Below, in pieces: positions 48,634-58,589 of a stretch of 64,000 nt of DNA. The notes under the pieces were generated by a model that searched no databases, was not told where the DNA came from, and saw only the letters and a list, made by a program, of their open reading frames with translations. How positions within the stretch are numbered: the stretch's first letter is position 1; each line of letters starts with the position of its first letter. Origin of the DNA: Hansschlegelia quercus (GTDB taxonomy: Bacteria; Pseudomonadota; Alphaproteobacteria; Rhizobiales; Methylopilaceae); contig NZ_SIUB01000003.1 of assembly GCF_004310425.1 (NCBI RefSeq), positions 186,001 through 250,000 on the forward strand, given 5' to 3'. The position numbers were made by a program, and so were the translations under genes.

Positions 48634-49901
48634 GCGGCGCTAACGGGAAGAAGAAGGTGTGGCTGCGCGCGGTGGTCGTGCTTGCGATCCTTGGCGCCGC
48701 TGGCGGCTACGCATTCCGCGACGAGATCGCGCTGAAGCTCGGGGCTCGTGAGGTCGCGCAGGCGGAGACCGCTGCGCCGCCGCCTGCGCCGAAACCGCCC
48801 TCGATCACTGTCGCGGCGGCCGAGCGGCGCGAGATCGCGCAGACGCTGGTCGTCACCGGCACGCTGGTGGCGCGCGACGAGATCCTGGTCGGCGCGCAGA
48901 TCGACGGGCTGAGGCTCGACGAATATCTCGTCGACATCGGCGACAAGGTGCAGAAGGGCCAGGTGATGGCGCGGCTCGACCGCGACATGCTCGACGTCCA
49001 GCTCGCGCAGAACGCCTCATCGATCGCAAAGTCCGAAGCCGCCATCGCGCAGGTCAACGCCGCGATCGCCGAGGCCGAGGCCTCCCGCGTCGACGCGGAG
49101 GCCGCGTTGAAGCGCGCCGACACGCTGAAGAAGACCGGCGACGTCACGCTTGAGATCGCGCAAACGCGCGAGACGGCGATGCGCGTGGCGGACGCGCGGC
49201 TCCGCGCCCAGAACGAGAACCTCAAGGTCGCACAGGCCGAGCGCACGCTCGCCGAGGCGCAGAAGCGCGAGATCGAACTACGCATCGCCCGCGCCGAGGT
49301 CCGCGCGCCGGCGGCCGGGATCGTCGCGAGCCGTACCGCCCGTGTCGGCCAGATCGTCGGCATGTCGGGCGAGCCGCTGTTCCGTCTGGTGCGCGGCGGC
49401 GAAGTCGAGCTCGAGGCGCAGGCGACCGAAGGCCGGCTTCATTCGGTTGCGCCCGGCCAATCCGTCCGGGTCGAGGTCGCGGGGATAGACCAGCCGGTCG
49501 AAGGCCGGGTGCGCCTCGTCTCCCCGGTGATCGACCCTCAGAACCGGCTGGGCATCGTGAAGATCTCGCTGCCGGCCGATCGCGGCCTGCGCCCCGGCCT
49601 GTTCGCCCGCGGGGCTATCGAGACTGCCCGGCGCGAGGGCGTCACAGTCCCGCATTCGGCGGTGCTATACGGCCCGTCCGGCGCGCGGACGCAGGTCGTC
49701 GAGAACGACGTCGTCGCGGAGCGCCTCGTCACGACCGGGCTTCATGACGAGCGCGGCGTCGAGATCGTCAGCGGCCTTGTAGCCGGCGACCAGGTCGTGG
49801 CGCGCGCAGGCGGCTTCCTGCGAGAGGGCGACCGCATCACTGCCGTGCCGGCCGCGGCGGTCACTGCGGACGCGGCCGGCCAGCAGGGTTCGGCGCCATG
49901 A
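48630..49901 (+). CDS. RND efflux periplasmic adaptor (MFP) subunit
   Basis: A 423-residue HlyD/AcrA-like protein with an N-terminal anchor helix (about 10-28), a lipoyl-type half-motif (about 80-105), a long alpha-helical hairpin with heptad repeats rich in Ala/Glu (about 115-205), and a beta-barrel plus membrane-proximal domain. The adaptor links the RND pump to an outer-membrane channel. No outer-membrane factor gene follows, so a channel from elsewhere must be used. It overlaps both neighbours by 4 nt. Confidence 0.92.
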   Translation: MSGANGKKKVWLRAVVVLAILGAAGGYAFRDEIALKLGAREVAQAETAAPPPAPKPPSITVAAAERREIAQTLVVTGTLVARDEILVGAQIDGLRLDEYLVDIGDKVQKGQVMARLDRDMLDVQLAQNASSIAKSEAAIAQVNAAIAEAEASRVDAEAALKRADTLKKTGDVTLEIAQTRETAMRVADARLRAQNENLKVAQAERTLAEAQKREIELRIARAEVRAPAAGIVASRTARVGQIVGMSGEPLFRLVRGGEVELEAQATEGRLHSVAPGQSVRVEVAGIDQPVEGRVRLVSPVIDPQNRLGIVKISLPADRGLRPGLFARGAIETARREGVTVPHSAVLYGPSGARTQVVENDVVAERLVTTGLHDERGVEIVSGLVAGDQVVARAGGFLREGDRITAVPAAAVTADAAGQQGSAP

Positions 49902-52900
49902 GGCTCAACGTCTCCGCGGGCGCGATCCGCAAGCCGATCCCGCCGCTGGTGCTGTTCGCGGTGCTGATCGCGATCGGCATCTATTCGTTCCTGTCGCTGC
50001 CTATCACCCGCATGCCGAACATCGACCTGCCGCTGGTGTCGGTCACGATCAACCAGCCGGGCGCCGCGCCGAGCGAGCTCGAGCTTCAGGTGACGAAGCG
50101 GGTCGAGACCACCGTCGCCGGCATCGCGGGCGTGAAGCACATCACCTCGACCGTGCATGACGGCTCGTCGACCACGATCGTCGAGTTCCAGCTCGAGACG
50201 CAGGTCGATCGCGCGGTGAACGACGTGCGCGACGCCGTCACCAAGATCCGCACCGACCTGCCGCAGTCGATCGAGGAGCCGCTGATCCAGCGCATCGATG
50301 TCGAGGGCATGGCGATCGCGACCTACGCGGCCTCCGCTCCCTCGATGACGCCGGAAGAACTGTCCTGGTTCGTCGACGACCGGGTGACGCGCGCGCTGCA
50401 GGCAGTTGGCGGCGTCGCCCAGGTGAAGCGCGAAGGCGGCGTCGACCGCGAGATCCGCATCGCGCTCGATCCCGGCCGGCTTCAATCGCTCGGGATTACC
50501 GCCGCTGATGTCAATTCCCAACTCCGCGCCACCAATGTCGACCTCGCCGGTGGGCGCGGCGAGATCGGCGCGCAGGAGCAGACCGTGCGCACGCTCGCGG
50601 GCGCTCTGACCGTCGAGAAGCTCGGCCAGACGCGCATCATCCTGCCCGGCGGCCGCGACGTCAGGCTCTCCGAGATCGGCTCGGTCACGGACGGTTCGGC
50701 GGAGCCGCGCGTCTCGGCACGGCTTGACGGACGGCCGATCGTCGCCTTCGGCATCTACCGCGCGAAGGGCCATTCCGACGTCTCCGTCGCCGAGGCTGCC
50801 AAGGCGCGGCTGGCGGAGCTCGGGAAGCAGTATCCGGACGTCACGCTCACCCTGATCGACACGACCGTCCGCTACACTGAATTGGATTACCGTTCGGCGA
50901 TGCACACGCTGATCGAGGGCGCGATCCTCGCGGTCGTCGTCGTGTTCCTGTTCCTGCGGGATTTCCGGGCGACGATCATTTCCACGCTCGCGATCCCGCT
51001 GTCGATCCTGCCCACCTTTTTCGTCATGGACTGGCTCGGCTTCTCGCTGAACGCCGTCAGCCTGCTCGCGGTCACCCTCGTCACCGGCATCTTGGTCGAC
51101 GACGCGATCGTCGAGATCGAGAACATCGTCCGCCACATGCGGATGGGCAAATCGCCCTATCGCGCTTCGATCGAGGCGGCTGACGAGATCGGTCTCGCCG
51201 TCGTCGCGACCACCGCCACCATCATCGCGGTTTTCATGCCAGTCAGCTTCATGGGCGGCATCGCCGGGCAGTACTTCAAGCAGTTCGGCATCACGGTGGC
51301 GGTGGCGGTCGCCTTCTCGCTGCTGGTGGCCCGCCTCATCACGCCGCTGCTCGCGGCCTTCTTCCTGCGCGACCACGGCGCGCGCGAGGAGGAAGACGGG
51401 CCGGTGACGCGCGCCTATCTCAAACTGCTCTCGGCGTCGGTGCGCTGGCGCTTCGTCACGGTGGGCGTGGGCGTCGCGCTGTTCGTCGGCTCCGTGATGC
51501 TGTCGGGCCTGCTGCCCTCCGGCTTCCTGCCCGAGAACGACACGTCCCGCTCCATTCTCAAGATCGAGTTGCCGCCCGGCTCCACGCTCGCGCAGACGGA
51601 AGGCGTCGGCGCGAAGATCACCGCGATGCTGAAAGAAAGACCCGAGGTCGCCTCCGTCTACGCATCCGTCGGCGCGGATTCGGTCGGCGGCGCTATGATC
51701 GCGACCGGCGAGGTCCGCAAGCTCGTCATGATCGTGAACCTCAAGCCGCGGGCCGAGCGCGCTCTGTCGCAGAAGAAGTTCGAAGGCGAGTTCCGCGGCG
51801 CTCTCGCGGAAATACCCGATATCCGCACCAATTTCGGCAACGACAACGGGCAGCGGCAATTCTCGCTGATCGTCTCGGGCGCAGACGGCGGAGAGGTGGA
51901 GCGAGCCGCGGTCGCGATCGAGAAGCAGACGCGCGAGCGCGTGCCTTCGCTGATGAACGTGATCTCGACGGCCGCGATGGACCGCCCGGAGATCCGGATC
52001 GCCCCCAAGCTCGACGAGGCCGCGGAGCTCGGCGTCTCGGTCGCGCAGATTGCTGAGACGGTGAGGATCGCGACCATCGGCGACATCGCTCAGAACCTCG
52101 CGAAATTCTCCGCGGGCGACCGTCAGGTGCCGATCCGCGTCCAGTTGGACCAGGCCGCGCGCAGCGACGTCACGACCTTTGAGCAGCTCAAGGTGCGCAC
52201 CGGATCCGGCGGCGCGGTGCCGCTGTCGGCTGTGGCGGAGATCTCCTTCGGGCAGGGGCCGACCAGCCTAGACCGCTTCGACCGCGATCGCCGCGTGGCG
52301 ATCGAAGGCGACCTCGCCCCTGGCCGTACCCTCGGCGAGGCGCTCGCCGCGGTGAAGGCTCTGCCGGCTGCGACCGCGCTGCCCGCCGGTCTCACGCTGA
52401 AGGAGTCCGGCGACGTCGAGATCATGCAGGAGGTGTTCACCGGCTTCGCCGTCGCGATGGGCGCCGGCGTGCTGCTCGTCTTCGCCGTGCTGGTGCTGCT
52501 GTTCGCGAATGTCGCGCAGCCCGTCACCATCCTCGTCGCGCTGCCGCTGTCGATCGGCGGCGCCTTCGTGGCGCTGCTCGCGACCAATAACTCCGTCAGC
52601 CTGCCCGTCGTGATCGGCTTCCTGATGCTGATGGGCATCGTCACCAAGAACGCGATCCTGCTGGTCGACTTCGCGATCGAGGAGCAGGCGGCGGGCGTGC
52701 CCCGCACGGCCGCGCTGATCGACGCCGGCCGCAAGCGCGCGCGACCGATCGTTATGACGACGGTCGCGATGGTCGCCGGCATGATCCCGTCGGCGCTCGC
52801 GCTCGGCGAGGGCGGCTCGTTCCGTGCGCCGATGGCGATCGCGGTCATCGGCGGGCTGATCGCCTCGACGGTGCTGAGCCTCGTCTTCGTACCGGCGGTC

Positions 52901-53032
52901 TACACCATCATGGACGATCTCAGCCGCTTGTTCGGCTGGGTGTTCGGCCGCTTTGTCGGACCCCGCGACGAGGCGGCGGAAGAGCCGCCGTCGTCTGCCG
53001 TCGTGCAAGCCTACGCCCGCGCCGCGGAGTAG
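49898..53032 (+). CDS. RND efflux inner-membrane transporter (HAE1-like)
   Basis: A 1044-residue proton-driven pump with twelve membrane helices and two large periplasmic loops (about 35-335 and 555-865). The proton-relay Asp401-Asp402 lie in TM4 (ILVDDAIVEIENI), and the PVSFMGGIAGQYFKQFGITVAVAVAFSLLVA segment after it is typical of multidrug RND rather than metal pumps. A hairpin at 53032-53056 follows. Third gene of the tetR-MFP-RND operon; substrates unknown. Confidence 0.95.
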   Translation: MRLNVSAGAIRKPIPPLVLFAVLIAIGIYSFLSLPITRMPNIDLPLVSVTINQPGAAPSELELQVTKRVETTVAGIAGVKHITSTVHDGSSTTIVEFQLETQVDRAVNDVRDAVTKIRTDLPQSIEEPLIQRIDVEGMAIATYAASAPSMTPEELSWFVDDRVTRALQAVGGVAQVKREGGVDREIRIALDPGRLQSLGITAADVNSQLRATNVDLAGGRGEIGAQEQTVRTLAGALTVEKLGQTRIILPGGRDVRLSEIGSVTDGSAEPRVSARLDGRPIVAFGIYRAKGHSDVSVAEAAKARLAELGKQYPDVTLTLIDTTVRYTELDYRSAMHTLIEGAILAVVVVFLFLRDFRATIISTLAIPLSILPTFFVMDWLGFSLNAVSLLAVTLVTGILVDDAIVEIENIVRHMRMGKSPYRASIEAADEIGLAVVATTATIIAVFMPVSFMGGIAGQYFKQFGITVAVAVAFSLLVARLITPLLAAFFLRDHGAREEEDGPVTRAYLKLLSASVRWRFVTVGVGVALFVGSVMLSGLLPSGFLPENDTSRSILKIELPPGSTLAQTEGVGAKITAMLKERPEVASVYASVGADSVGGAMIATGEVRKLVMIVNLKPRAERALSQKKFEGEFRGALAEIPDIRTNFGNDNGQRQFSLIVSGADGGEVERAAVAIEKQTRERVPSLMNVISTAAMDRPEIRIAPKLDEAAELGVSVAQIAETVRIATIGDIAQNLAKFSAGDRQVPIRVQLDQAARSDVTTFEQLKVRTGSGGAVPLSAVAEISFGQGPTSLDRFDRDRRVAIEGDLAPGRTLGEALAAVKALPAATALPAGLTLKESGDVEIMQEVFTGFAVAMGAGVLLVFAVLVLLFANVAQPVTILVALPLSIGGAFVALLATNNSVSLPVVIGFLMLMGIVTKNAILLVDFAIEEQAAGVPRTAALIDAGRKRARPIVMTTVAMVAGMIPSALALGEGGSFRAPMAIAVIGGLIASTVLSLVFVPAVYTIMDDLSRLFGWVFGRFVGPRDEAAEEPPSSAVVQAYARAAE

Positions 53033-53056
53033 CGCTCAGGCGTCAGACCTGAGCGC
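53032..53056. terminator. Hairpin at the RND/panE convergent junction
   Basis: GCGCTCAGG (53032-53040) and CCTGAGCGC (53048-53056) are perfect 9-bp arms with a 7-nt loop, covering the last bases of the RND gene and the panE stop codon. There is no T-tract; it may be a bidirectional 3'-end structure. Confidence 0.45.
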
Positions 53057-53953
53057 CTCGTAGGCCTGCATGTGAGCGAGCGCGAGCGTCAGGTATGGCG
53101 CTGCGATCCCCGCAGCGCGTGCGCGCAAGACCATATCGCCGAAGATGTGGTCGTGCTCGGTCCGTCCGCCTTCGCGAAGATCGCGCAGCATCGAGGCGGT
53201 GTGGGCGGAGCCTTCCTTGGTGAGCAATTCGCGGGTCTCGGAAAGCGCGTCCGCGCGAGGCGCGTGGCCGGCCGCGGTCGCGATCGCGGCGCATTCGTCG
53301 ATGAAGCCGATCGCGATCGAGCGTCCGTCGGCAGCCGTCATGATCGCGCCGATCGGCGCGCGCATCAGGCAGGTGAGGCCGGCGAGCGCCGCGATGAAGA
53401 GGTATTTCTCCCACATCGCCTGGTCGATCTCGTCGGTCAGGACCGGAGCAAATCCTCCGAGCTCGAGGACCGGCAGCAGCCGTTCGCAGACGTCCTTCTG
53501 GGCAGGCTCGCGTGGCCCGTAGACGAAGCGCTGCATCGTGCTGAAGTGCAGGATCGAGCCGTCCGGCCTGAGTTGCCCCGGCATCTGCACAAGGCCGCCG
53601 GCGACCCGTGCGCAGCCGAAGCGGGCGTCGAGATCGTCATAATGCCGCGCGCCGTTCAGAAGCGGGATCACCAGCGTGTCGGGGCCGACAGCCGGCGAAA
53701 TCGCGTCGATCGCGCTCGCGAGGTCGTAGGCCTTGCAAGACAGTAGAACGGCGTCGAACGTCTCGCGCGCCTCGGTGACCGTCTTCACCTTGGTCGCGCC
53801 GTCGCCCACCGGGCTCTCGATCCTGAGCCCGTTCTTCGCGAGCAGTTTGGCGCGCGCGGGGCGCACCAGGAACGTCACGTCGGCGCCGCCCGCCGCGAGC
53901 CGCCCGCCGAAATAGCCGCCGATCGCGCCGGCGCCCAGAACCAGAAGACGCAT
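53036..53953 (-). CDS. panE: 2-Dehydropantoate 2-reductase family protein
   Basis: A 305-residue NADPH enzyme of the ketopantoate reductase family. The dinucleotide motif GAGAIGG is at 7-13, the KAYDL segment with the conserved Lys is near 74-78, LLNG near 97-100, and the ApbA C-terminal domain contains K188-type WEKYLFIAALAGL and E..S...D. The reaction is ketopantoate to pantoate in coenzyme A synthesis; ApbA-like paralogues with other substrates exist. It is convergent with the RND gene and divergent from iorA. Confidence 0.87.
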   Translation of the reverse strand: MRLLVLGAGAIGGYFGGRLAAGGADVTFLVRPARAKLLAKNGLRIESPVGDGATKVKTVTEARETFDAVLLSCKAYDLASAIDAISPAVGPDTLVIPLLNGARHYDDLDARFGCARVAGGLVQMPGQLRPDGSILHFSTMQRFVYGPREPAQKDVCERLLPVLELGGFAPVLTDEIDQAMWEKYLFIAALAGLTCLMRAPIGAIMTAADGRSIAIGFIDECAAIATAAGHAPRADALSETRELLTKEGSAHTASMLRDLREGGRTEHDHIFGDMVLRARAAGIAAPYLTLALAHMQAYEALRSDA

Positions 53954-54061
53954 CCATTTCTCCTCGATGAACCCCGGCGGGGCAGGTGGCGCGGCGCGCC
54001 CCGGATTGCACGTTCAAGATCGCGCTTCAACCGGACACGATTGCGTCCGCGCAAGACTTCT

Positions 54062-54111
54062 TGTCTGGAACCGCTCCAATCGCGCCTTTAGCATATGACG
54101 CATTCCAGACA
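54062..54111. promoter_or_regulatory. Paired inverted sites in the panE/iorA gap
   Basis: TGTCTGGAA (54062-54070) and TTCCAGACA (54103-54111) are perfect 9-bp inverted copies 32 nt apart, with an AT-richer TTTAGCATATG stretch between. They flank the likely iorA promoter zone and could be half-sites for a dimeric regulator. Confidence 0.4.
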
Positions 54112-54169
54112 GCTGCGGCCGGCGAGCCGCCGCTCAAGCGCGGACCGATGGGTCCGACGGGAGAACGTC

Positions 54170-54637
54170 ATGATCAAACTGAAAATCAACGGCCAGGAGA
54201 GGTCCGTCGACCTCGACGCCGAAACCCCGCTTCTTTGGGTCCTGCGCGACGAGCTCGGCCTGACCGGGACCAAATTCGGCTGCGGCGTCGCGCTCTGCGG
54301 CGCCTGCACGGTGCATATGGGGGGCGTTGCGACGCGCTCCTGCCAGACCCCGATCGGCGACGTCGACGGCGACATCGTCACCATCGAAGGCCTCGTCGGA
54401 AAGGACGGCTCGAAGGAAGGCCACGCGGTGCAGGCAGCCTGGCGCGCGCTCGACGTCGTGCAGTGCGGCTATTGCCAGTCCGGCCAGATGATGTCGGCGG
54501 CCTCGTTGCTCGCGCAGAACAAGAAGCCGACCGACGACGAGATCACTGCCGCGATGAACGGCAATGTCTGCCGCTGCGCGACCTATCAGCGCGTCCGCGC
54601 CGCCGTGCATGACGCGGCGAAGAGGCTGGAGGCCTGA
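54170..54637 (+). CDS. iorA: Isoquinoline 1-oxidoreductase-type [2Fe-2S] subunit
   Basis: A 155-residue ferredoxin-like subunit of a xanthine-oxidase-family hydroxylase. The plant-type cluster uses Cys38, Cys43, Cys46 and Cys58; the helical second cluster uses Cys99, Cys102, Cys134 and Cys136. ATG 54170 follows GGGAG. The Moco subunit gene begins 2 nt after its stop. IorA-type subunits serve enzymes oxidising N-heterocycles or aldehydes; the real substrate here is unknown. Confidence 0.9.
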   Translation: MIKLKINGQERSVDLDAETPLLWVLRDELGLTGTKFGCGVALCGACTVHMGGVATRSCQTPIGDVDGDIVTIEGLVGKDGSKEGHAVQAAWRALDVVQCGYCQSGQMMSAASLLAQNKKPTDDEITAAMNGNVCRCATYQRVRAAVHDAAKRLEA

Positions 54638-54639
54638 TC

Positions 54640-56844
54640 ATGAGCGTTCTCGACAGGATCAGGGGCGACAAGCCCACCGACATGAACCGCCGCGGCTTCC
54701 TCGCGATCGCGGGAGGCGCGGGCGTCGGCCTGATGGTCGGCCTCAAGCCCTTCGCCGCCGAGGCCGAGGCTGCCGCAGGCGGGATTGTCCAGTTCAACCC
54801 GTTCGTGAAGGTCTCACCGGACGGCGCGATCACCGTCGTCGTCAAGCATCTCGACATGGGGCAGGGACCGACGACCGGCCTCGCCACCCTCATCGCCGAG
54901 GAGATGGACGCCGATTGGAGCCAGATGCGCACCGAGTTCGCGCCGGCCGACAACGTCGTCTACGCCAACCTCGCCTTCAAGGCGCAAGGCACCGGCGGCT
55001 CGACCGCGATGGCGAATTCCTGGGAGCAATACCGGACGGCGGGCGCGGCCGCGCGCGCCGTGCTGGTGAAGGCCGCAGCCGACAAGTGGCAGGTCTCGCA
55101 GGGCGAGATCACGGTCGCCAAGGGCGTACTCACCCATCCCTCCGGCAAACGCGGGACCTATGGCGAGTTCGCCGAAGCGGCCTCGAAGATCCCGCCGCCG
55201 ACCGGCATGGCCCAGGAGACGCCCTACAAGGAGCCCGAAAAGTTCAAGCTGATCGGCAAAGAGGGCTTTCACCGGATCGACAACGACCCGAAGACCGACG
55301 GCACGGCGATCTACACGCAGGACGTGAAGCTGCCGGGCATGCTGGTCGCGGTGGTCGCCCATCCTCCGCGCTTCGGCGGAAAGGTGAAGAGCTTCGACGA
55401 CGCGGAAGCGAAGAAGGTCAAGGGCGTTGAGCGGGTCGTCCAGATCCCGCAGGGCGTCGCGGTGCTCGCCAAGAACACCTTCGCCGCCATCAAGGGCCGC
55501 AACGCGCTGAAGGTCGAGTGGGACGACAGCGCCGCCGAGATGCGCGGCTCCGAAGAGCTGCTCAAGATGGCGAAGGAGGCCGTGTCGAAGCCCGGCGTGG
55601 CGACGGCGACCAACAAGGGCGACGCCGAGGGCGCGCTCGCTGGCGCGGCCAAGGTGATCGAGGCCGAGTACACCTTCCCCTATCTGGCGCATGCGCCGAT
55701 GGAGCCGCTCAACTGCGTCGTCGACCTGAAAAAGGACGGCGCCCGGCTGATCTACGGCGCGCAGTTCCAGGGGATCGACCAGCCGACGGTCGCGGCGCTC
55801 ACGGGCCTCAGGCCCGACCAGGTGAAGATCGAGACGGTGTGGGCCGGCGGCAGCTTCGGCCGCCGCGCGGTGCCGACCGCCGACTACGTCACCGAGGCCG
55901 TGATGATCGCCAAGGCTATCGATGGGGCGAACCCGGTCAAGCTGGTCTGGACCCGCGAGGACGACACGAAGGGCGGCTACTACCGGCCGTTCTACGCCCA
56001 CAAGGTGCGCGCCGCGATCGGAGCGGACGGCATGCCGGTCGCCTGGTCGCATCGCATCGCCGGCCAGTCGATCTTCGCCGGCACCGCGCTCGAGGCGATG
56101 GCGGTCAAGGACGGCGTCGACGACACCTCGGTCGAAGGCGCGTCGAACCTCGCTTACGCCGTGCCGAACCTGAAGGTCGAGCTCACGACGCTTAAAGTAG
56201 GCGTGCCGGTGCTCTGGTGGCGTTCGGTGGGCCACACCCACACCGCCCATGTCGTCGAGACCATGATCGACGAACTTGCGCACGCAGCCGGCAAGGATCC
56301 GGTTGAGTACCGCCTCGCGCTGCTCAAGGACAAGCCCCGCCACACGGCGGCGCTGAAGCTTGTGGCGGAGAAGGCCGGCTGGGGCGGCAAGCTCGAGAAG
56401 GGCAAGGGGCGCGGCGTCGCCGTTCACGAGAGCTTCAAGTCCGTCGTCGCCCAGGTCGTCGAGGTGACGATCCAGAAGGATGGCGGCGTGAAGGTCGACC
56501 GGGTGGTCGCGGCGGTCGACTGCGGCACCGTGATCAACCCGGACGTCGTGCGCGCCCAGGTCGAGGGCGGCGTCGGCTTCGGCCTCGGCGCTGCGCTCCG
56601 CAACGCCATCACGCTCGACGGCGGCGTCGTGCAGGAGGCGAACTTCGACAGCTACGAGCCGCTCCGGATGGGCGACATGCCGAAGGTCGAGGTTTACACC
56701 GTCGTGTCGCAGCAGCCGCCCACCGGCATCGGAGAGCCGGGCGTTCCCCCGCTCGCGCCGGCGCTCGCCAACGCGATCTTCTCCGCCACCGGCAAACGCC
56801 TTCGCGACCTGCCCCTCGGCGACCAGAAGTTCACGATCGCCTGA
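54640..56844 (+). CDS. iorB: Isoquinoline 1-oxidoreductase-type molybdopterin subunit
   Basis: A 734-residue molybdoenzyme subunit. A twin-arginine signal ([10 protein letters not shown], Arg17-Arg18, followed by a hydrophobic core) predicts Tat export, so the enzyme probably works in the periplasm. Moco-binding segments [24 protein letters not shown] and the C-terminal [19 protein letters not shown] with the catalytic-type Glu are present. There is no FAD subunit, as in IorAB, which pass electrons to cytochromes; no cytochrome or XdhC-type chaperone gene is adjacent. Substrates may be N-heterocycles or aldehydes. Confidence 0.9.
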   Translation: MSVLDRIRGDKPTDMNRRGFLAIAGGAGVGLMVGLKPFAAEAEAAAGGIVQFNPFVKVSPDGAITVVVKHLDMGQGPTTGLATLIAEEMDADWSQMRTEFAPADNVVYANLAFKAQGTGGSTAMANSWEQYRTAGAAARAVLVKAAADKWQVSQGEITVAKGVLTHPSGKRGTYGEFAEAASKIPPPTGMAQETPYKEPEKFKLIGKEGFHRIDNDPKTDGTAIYTQDVKLPGMLVAVVAHPPRFGGKVKSFDDAEAKKVKGVERVVQIPQGVAVLAKNTFAAIKGRNALKVEWDDSAAEMRGSEELLKMAKEAVSKPGVATATNKGDAEGALAGAAKVIEAEYTFPYLAHAPMEPLNCVVDLKKDGARLIYGAQFQGIDQPTVAALTGLRPDQVKIETVWAGGSFGRRAVPTADYVTEAVMIAKAIDGANPVKLVWTREDDTKGGYYRPFYAHKVRAAIGADGMPVAWSHRIAGQSIFAGTALEAMAVKDGVDDTSVEGASNLAYAVPNLKVELTTLKVGVPVLWWRSVGHTHTAHVVETMIDELAHAAGKDPVEYRLALLKDKPRHTAALKLVAEKAGWGGKLEKGKGRGVAVHESFKSVVAQVVEVTIQKDGGVKVDRVVAAVDCGTVINPDVVRAQVEGGVGFGLGAALRNAITLDGGVVQEANFDSYEPLRMGDMPKVEVYTVVSQQPPTGIGEPGVPPLAPALANAIFSATGKRLRDLPLGDQKFTIA

Positions 56845-56865
56845 GGCCGCTTGGGAGTTGCGATG

Positions 56866-56893
56866 AAGGCCGGCGCGAGAGCGCCGGCTTTTT
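56866..56893 (+). terminator. Intrinsic terminator after iorB
   Basis: GCCGGCGC (56869-56876), a GAGA tetraloop and GCGCCGGC (56881-56888) form a perfect stem, extended by A/T pairs, followed by TTTTT (56889-56893). It lies 25 nt after the iorB stop. Confidence 0.88.
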
Positions 56894-56979
56894 CATTTAG
56901 GCGAAGCACGCAGCAGGCCCCGCTGCTTTATCCCTCAGCCGCCGCCCGCTATGCCTCGCGCGAACCGAGGGCGCTGCGC

Positions 56980-57732
56980 ATGACCGATCCCATCTCCGAA
57001 CGCTTCACGGTCGGCGACCGCGAAATCGCGGTGCTGCGCCGCGAGGGCGACGGGCCCTGCGTCGTCTGGCTCGGCGGATTCCGCTCTGACATGACCGCGA
57101 CCAAGGCGAGCGCGATCGATGCTTGGGGCGCCGCGAACGGCCGGGCCGTGCTGCGCTTCGACTATTCCGGCCACGGCGCCTCGAGCGGGCGCTTCGAGGA
57201 CGGCACGATCGGACTCTGGCTCGAGGACACGCTCGCCGCAATCGAACGTTACGCCGGGCCGGCGCCGATCCTCGTCGGCTCCTCTATGGGCGGATGGATT
57301 GCGCTGCTCGCGGCAAGGCTGATGGCGGCGCCGCCCTCCGGCCTCGTGCTGATCGCGCCCGCTGTCGACTTCACGGAGGAGCTGATGTGGGCCGATTTCC
57401 CCGAACCCGTCCGCGGAGAGATCATGACCGCCGGCTGCTGGATGCGCCCCAGCGAGTATGGGCCGCCTTATCCGATCACCCGGGCGCTGATCGAGGATGG
57501 GCGGCGCCATCTCATGCTCGGCGGACCGATCCGCGCCGGCGCGCCGGTGCACATCCTGCAGGGCATGGACGACGTCGACGTGCCCTGGGCGCACACGATC
57601 AAGGTCGTCGAGCGGCTCGCGGAGGACGACGTCGTCGTCACGCTCGTGAAAGGCGGCGACCACAGGCTGTCGCGCGAAGAGGACATCGCCCGGCTGATAG
57701 AAGCCGTGGACGGGATAGCGGCGCGCGCCTGA
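56980..57732 (+). CDS. Alpha/beta hydrolase
   Basis: A 250-residue cytosolic hydrolase. Nucleophile Ser102 is in GSSMGG, the acid is likely Asp198 (GMDDVDVP) and His228 is in GGDHRLS; WLGGF near 30-34 forms the oxyanion strand. It resembles the ABHD10/palmitoyl-thioesterase-like group more than lipases or esterases. ATG 56980 has GAGG nine nt upstream; an earlier in-frame start would lie within the terminator. It stands alone. Confidence 0.87.
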   Translation: MTDPISERFTVGDREIAVLRREGDGPCVVWLGGFRSDMTATKASAIDAWGAANGRAVLRFDYSGHGASSGRFEDGTIGLWLEDTLAAIERYAGPAPILVGSSMGGWIALLAARLMAAPPSGLVLIAPAVDFTEELMWADFPEPVRGEIMTAGCWMRPSEYGPPYPITRALIEDGRRHLMLGGPIRAGAPVHILQGMDDVDVPWAHTIKVVERLAEDDVVVTLVKGGDHRLSREEDIARLIEAVDGIAARA

Positions 57733-57815
57733 CGGGGCTCGCCATTCCCGAATCGGCACGCTTAAAGTCGAGCCGGCGCTGATTCGTGGCGTCGCTTCGG
57801 GAGCTTGGCTTTCGG

Positions 57816-58589
57816 ATGTCCCTGTTCCGAGCCCTTCGCGCGACCGCCTTCCGCTCCCGCCCCGATGCGCGGCTGCGCGACGATTCGTTCGTCGTGGCGA
57901 CGCGCTTCGGCCATGTGGCGATCGCGATCCGCCGCTCGGGACAGGCCCGGCGCATGACGCTGCGCGTGCGCGCGGCGACCCGCGACGTGACGCTGACCCT
58001 GCCCTCCGCCGCCTCGATTTCCGGCGCGCAGGACTTCATCGAGCGCCATGTTGGCTGGATCGAGCAGCGGCTCGCGCGGCTGCCCGAGCGCATTCCCTTC
58101 GAGGCCGGTGAGACCATTCCGTTGCGCGGCGTCGGCCACCGCATCATCTGGCGCGAGGGCGCGCGCGGCGTGGTCCGGGTGGAGCCGGGTCTGCGTGGAG
58201 AGGAGCCGCGCCTTGTCGTCTATGGCGGACCGCACCACGCGCCGCGCCGGATGCTAGATTTCCTGAAGCGCGAGGCCCGCAAGGATTTGGCCGAGGCTGT
58301 CTCCCGGCACGCCGCGGCTCTCGGCGTCTCGGTCGGGCGCATCACGATCAAGGACACCAAGAGCCGCTGGGGCTCGTGCTCGGTCGTCGGCGATCTCGCC
58401 TTCTCGTGGCGCCTCATCCTCGCGCCGGTCTACGTGCTCGACTATCTCGCGGCCCACGAGGTGGCGCATCGCCGCGAGATGAATCACGGGCCGCGCTACT
58501 GGGCGAACGTCGCCCGGCTGATCCCCGATTTCGACCGCGCCGAGGACTGGCTGAAGGCTCACGGCGCGACGCTGCACCGTTACGGCTGA
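57816..58589 (+). CDS. YgjP/M48-type metal-dependent hydrolase
   Basis: A 257-residue protein of the DUF45 (YgjP-like, SprT/WLM-related) group. The zinc site HEVAH at 214-218 and His224 (EMNHGPRYW), and the WGSCS motif at 185-189, are all present. These proteins are putative metalloproteases with no proven substrate. ATG 57816 is preferred to the GTG at 57786. Its last 10 nt overlap the convergent DUF167 gene. Confidence 0.88.
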   Translation: MSLFRALRATAFRSRPDARLRDDSFVVATRFGHVAIAIRRSGQARRMTLRVRAATRDVTLTLPSAASISGAQDFIERHVGWIEQRLARLPERIPFEAGETIPLRGVGHRIIWREGARGVVRVEPGLRGEEPRLVVYGGPHHAPRRMLDFLKREARKDLAEAVSRHAAALGVSVGRITIKDTKSRWGSCSVVGDLAFSWRLILAPVYVLDYLAAHEVAHRREMNHGPRYWANVARLIPDFDRAEDWLKAHGATLHRYG

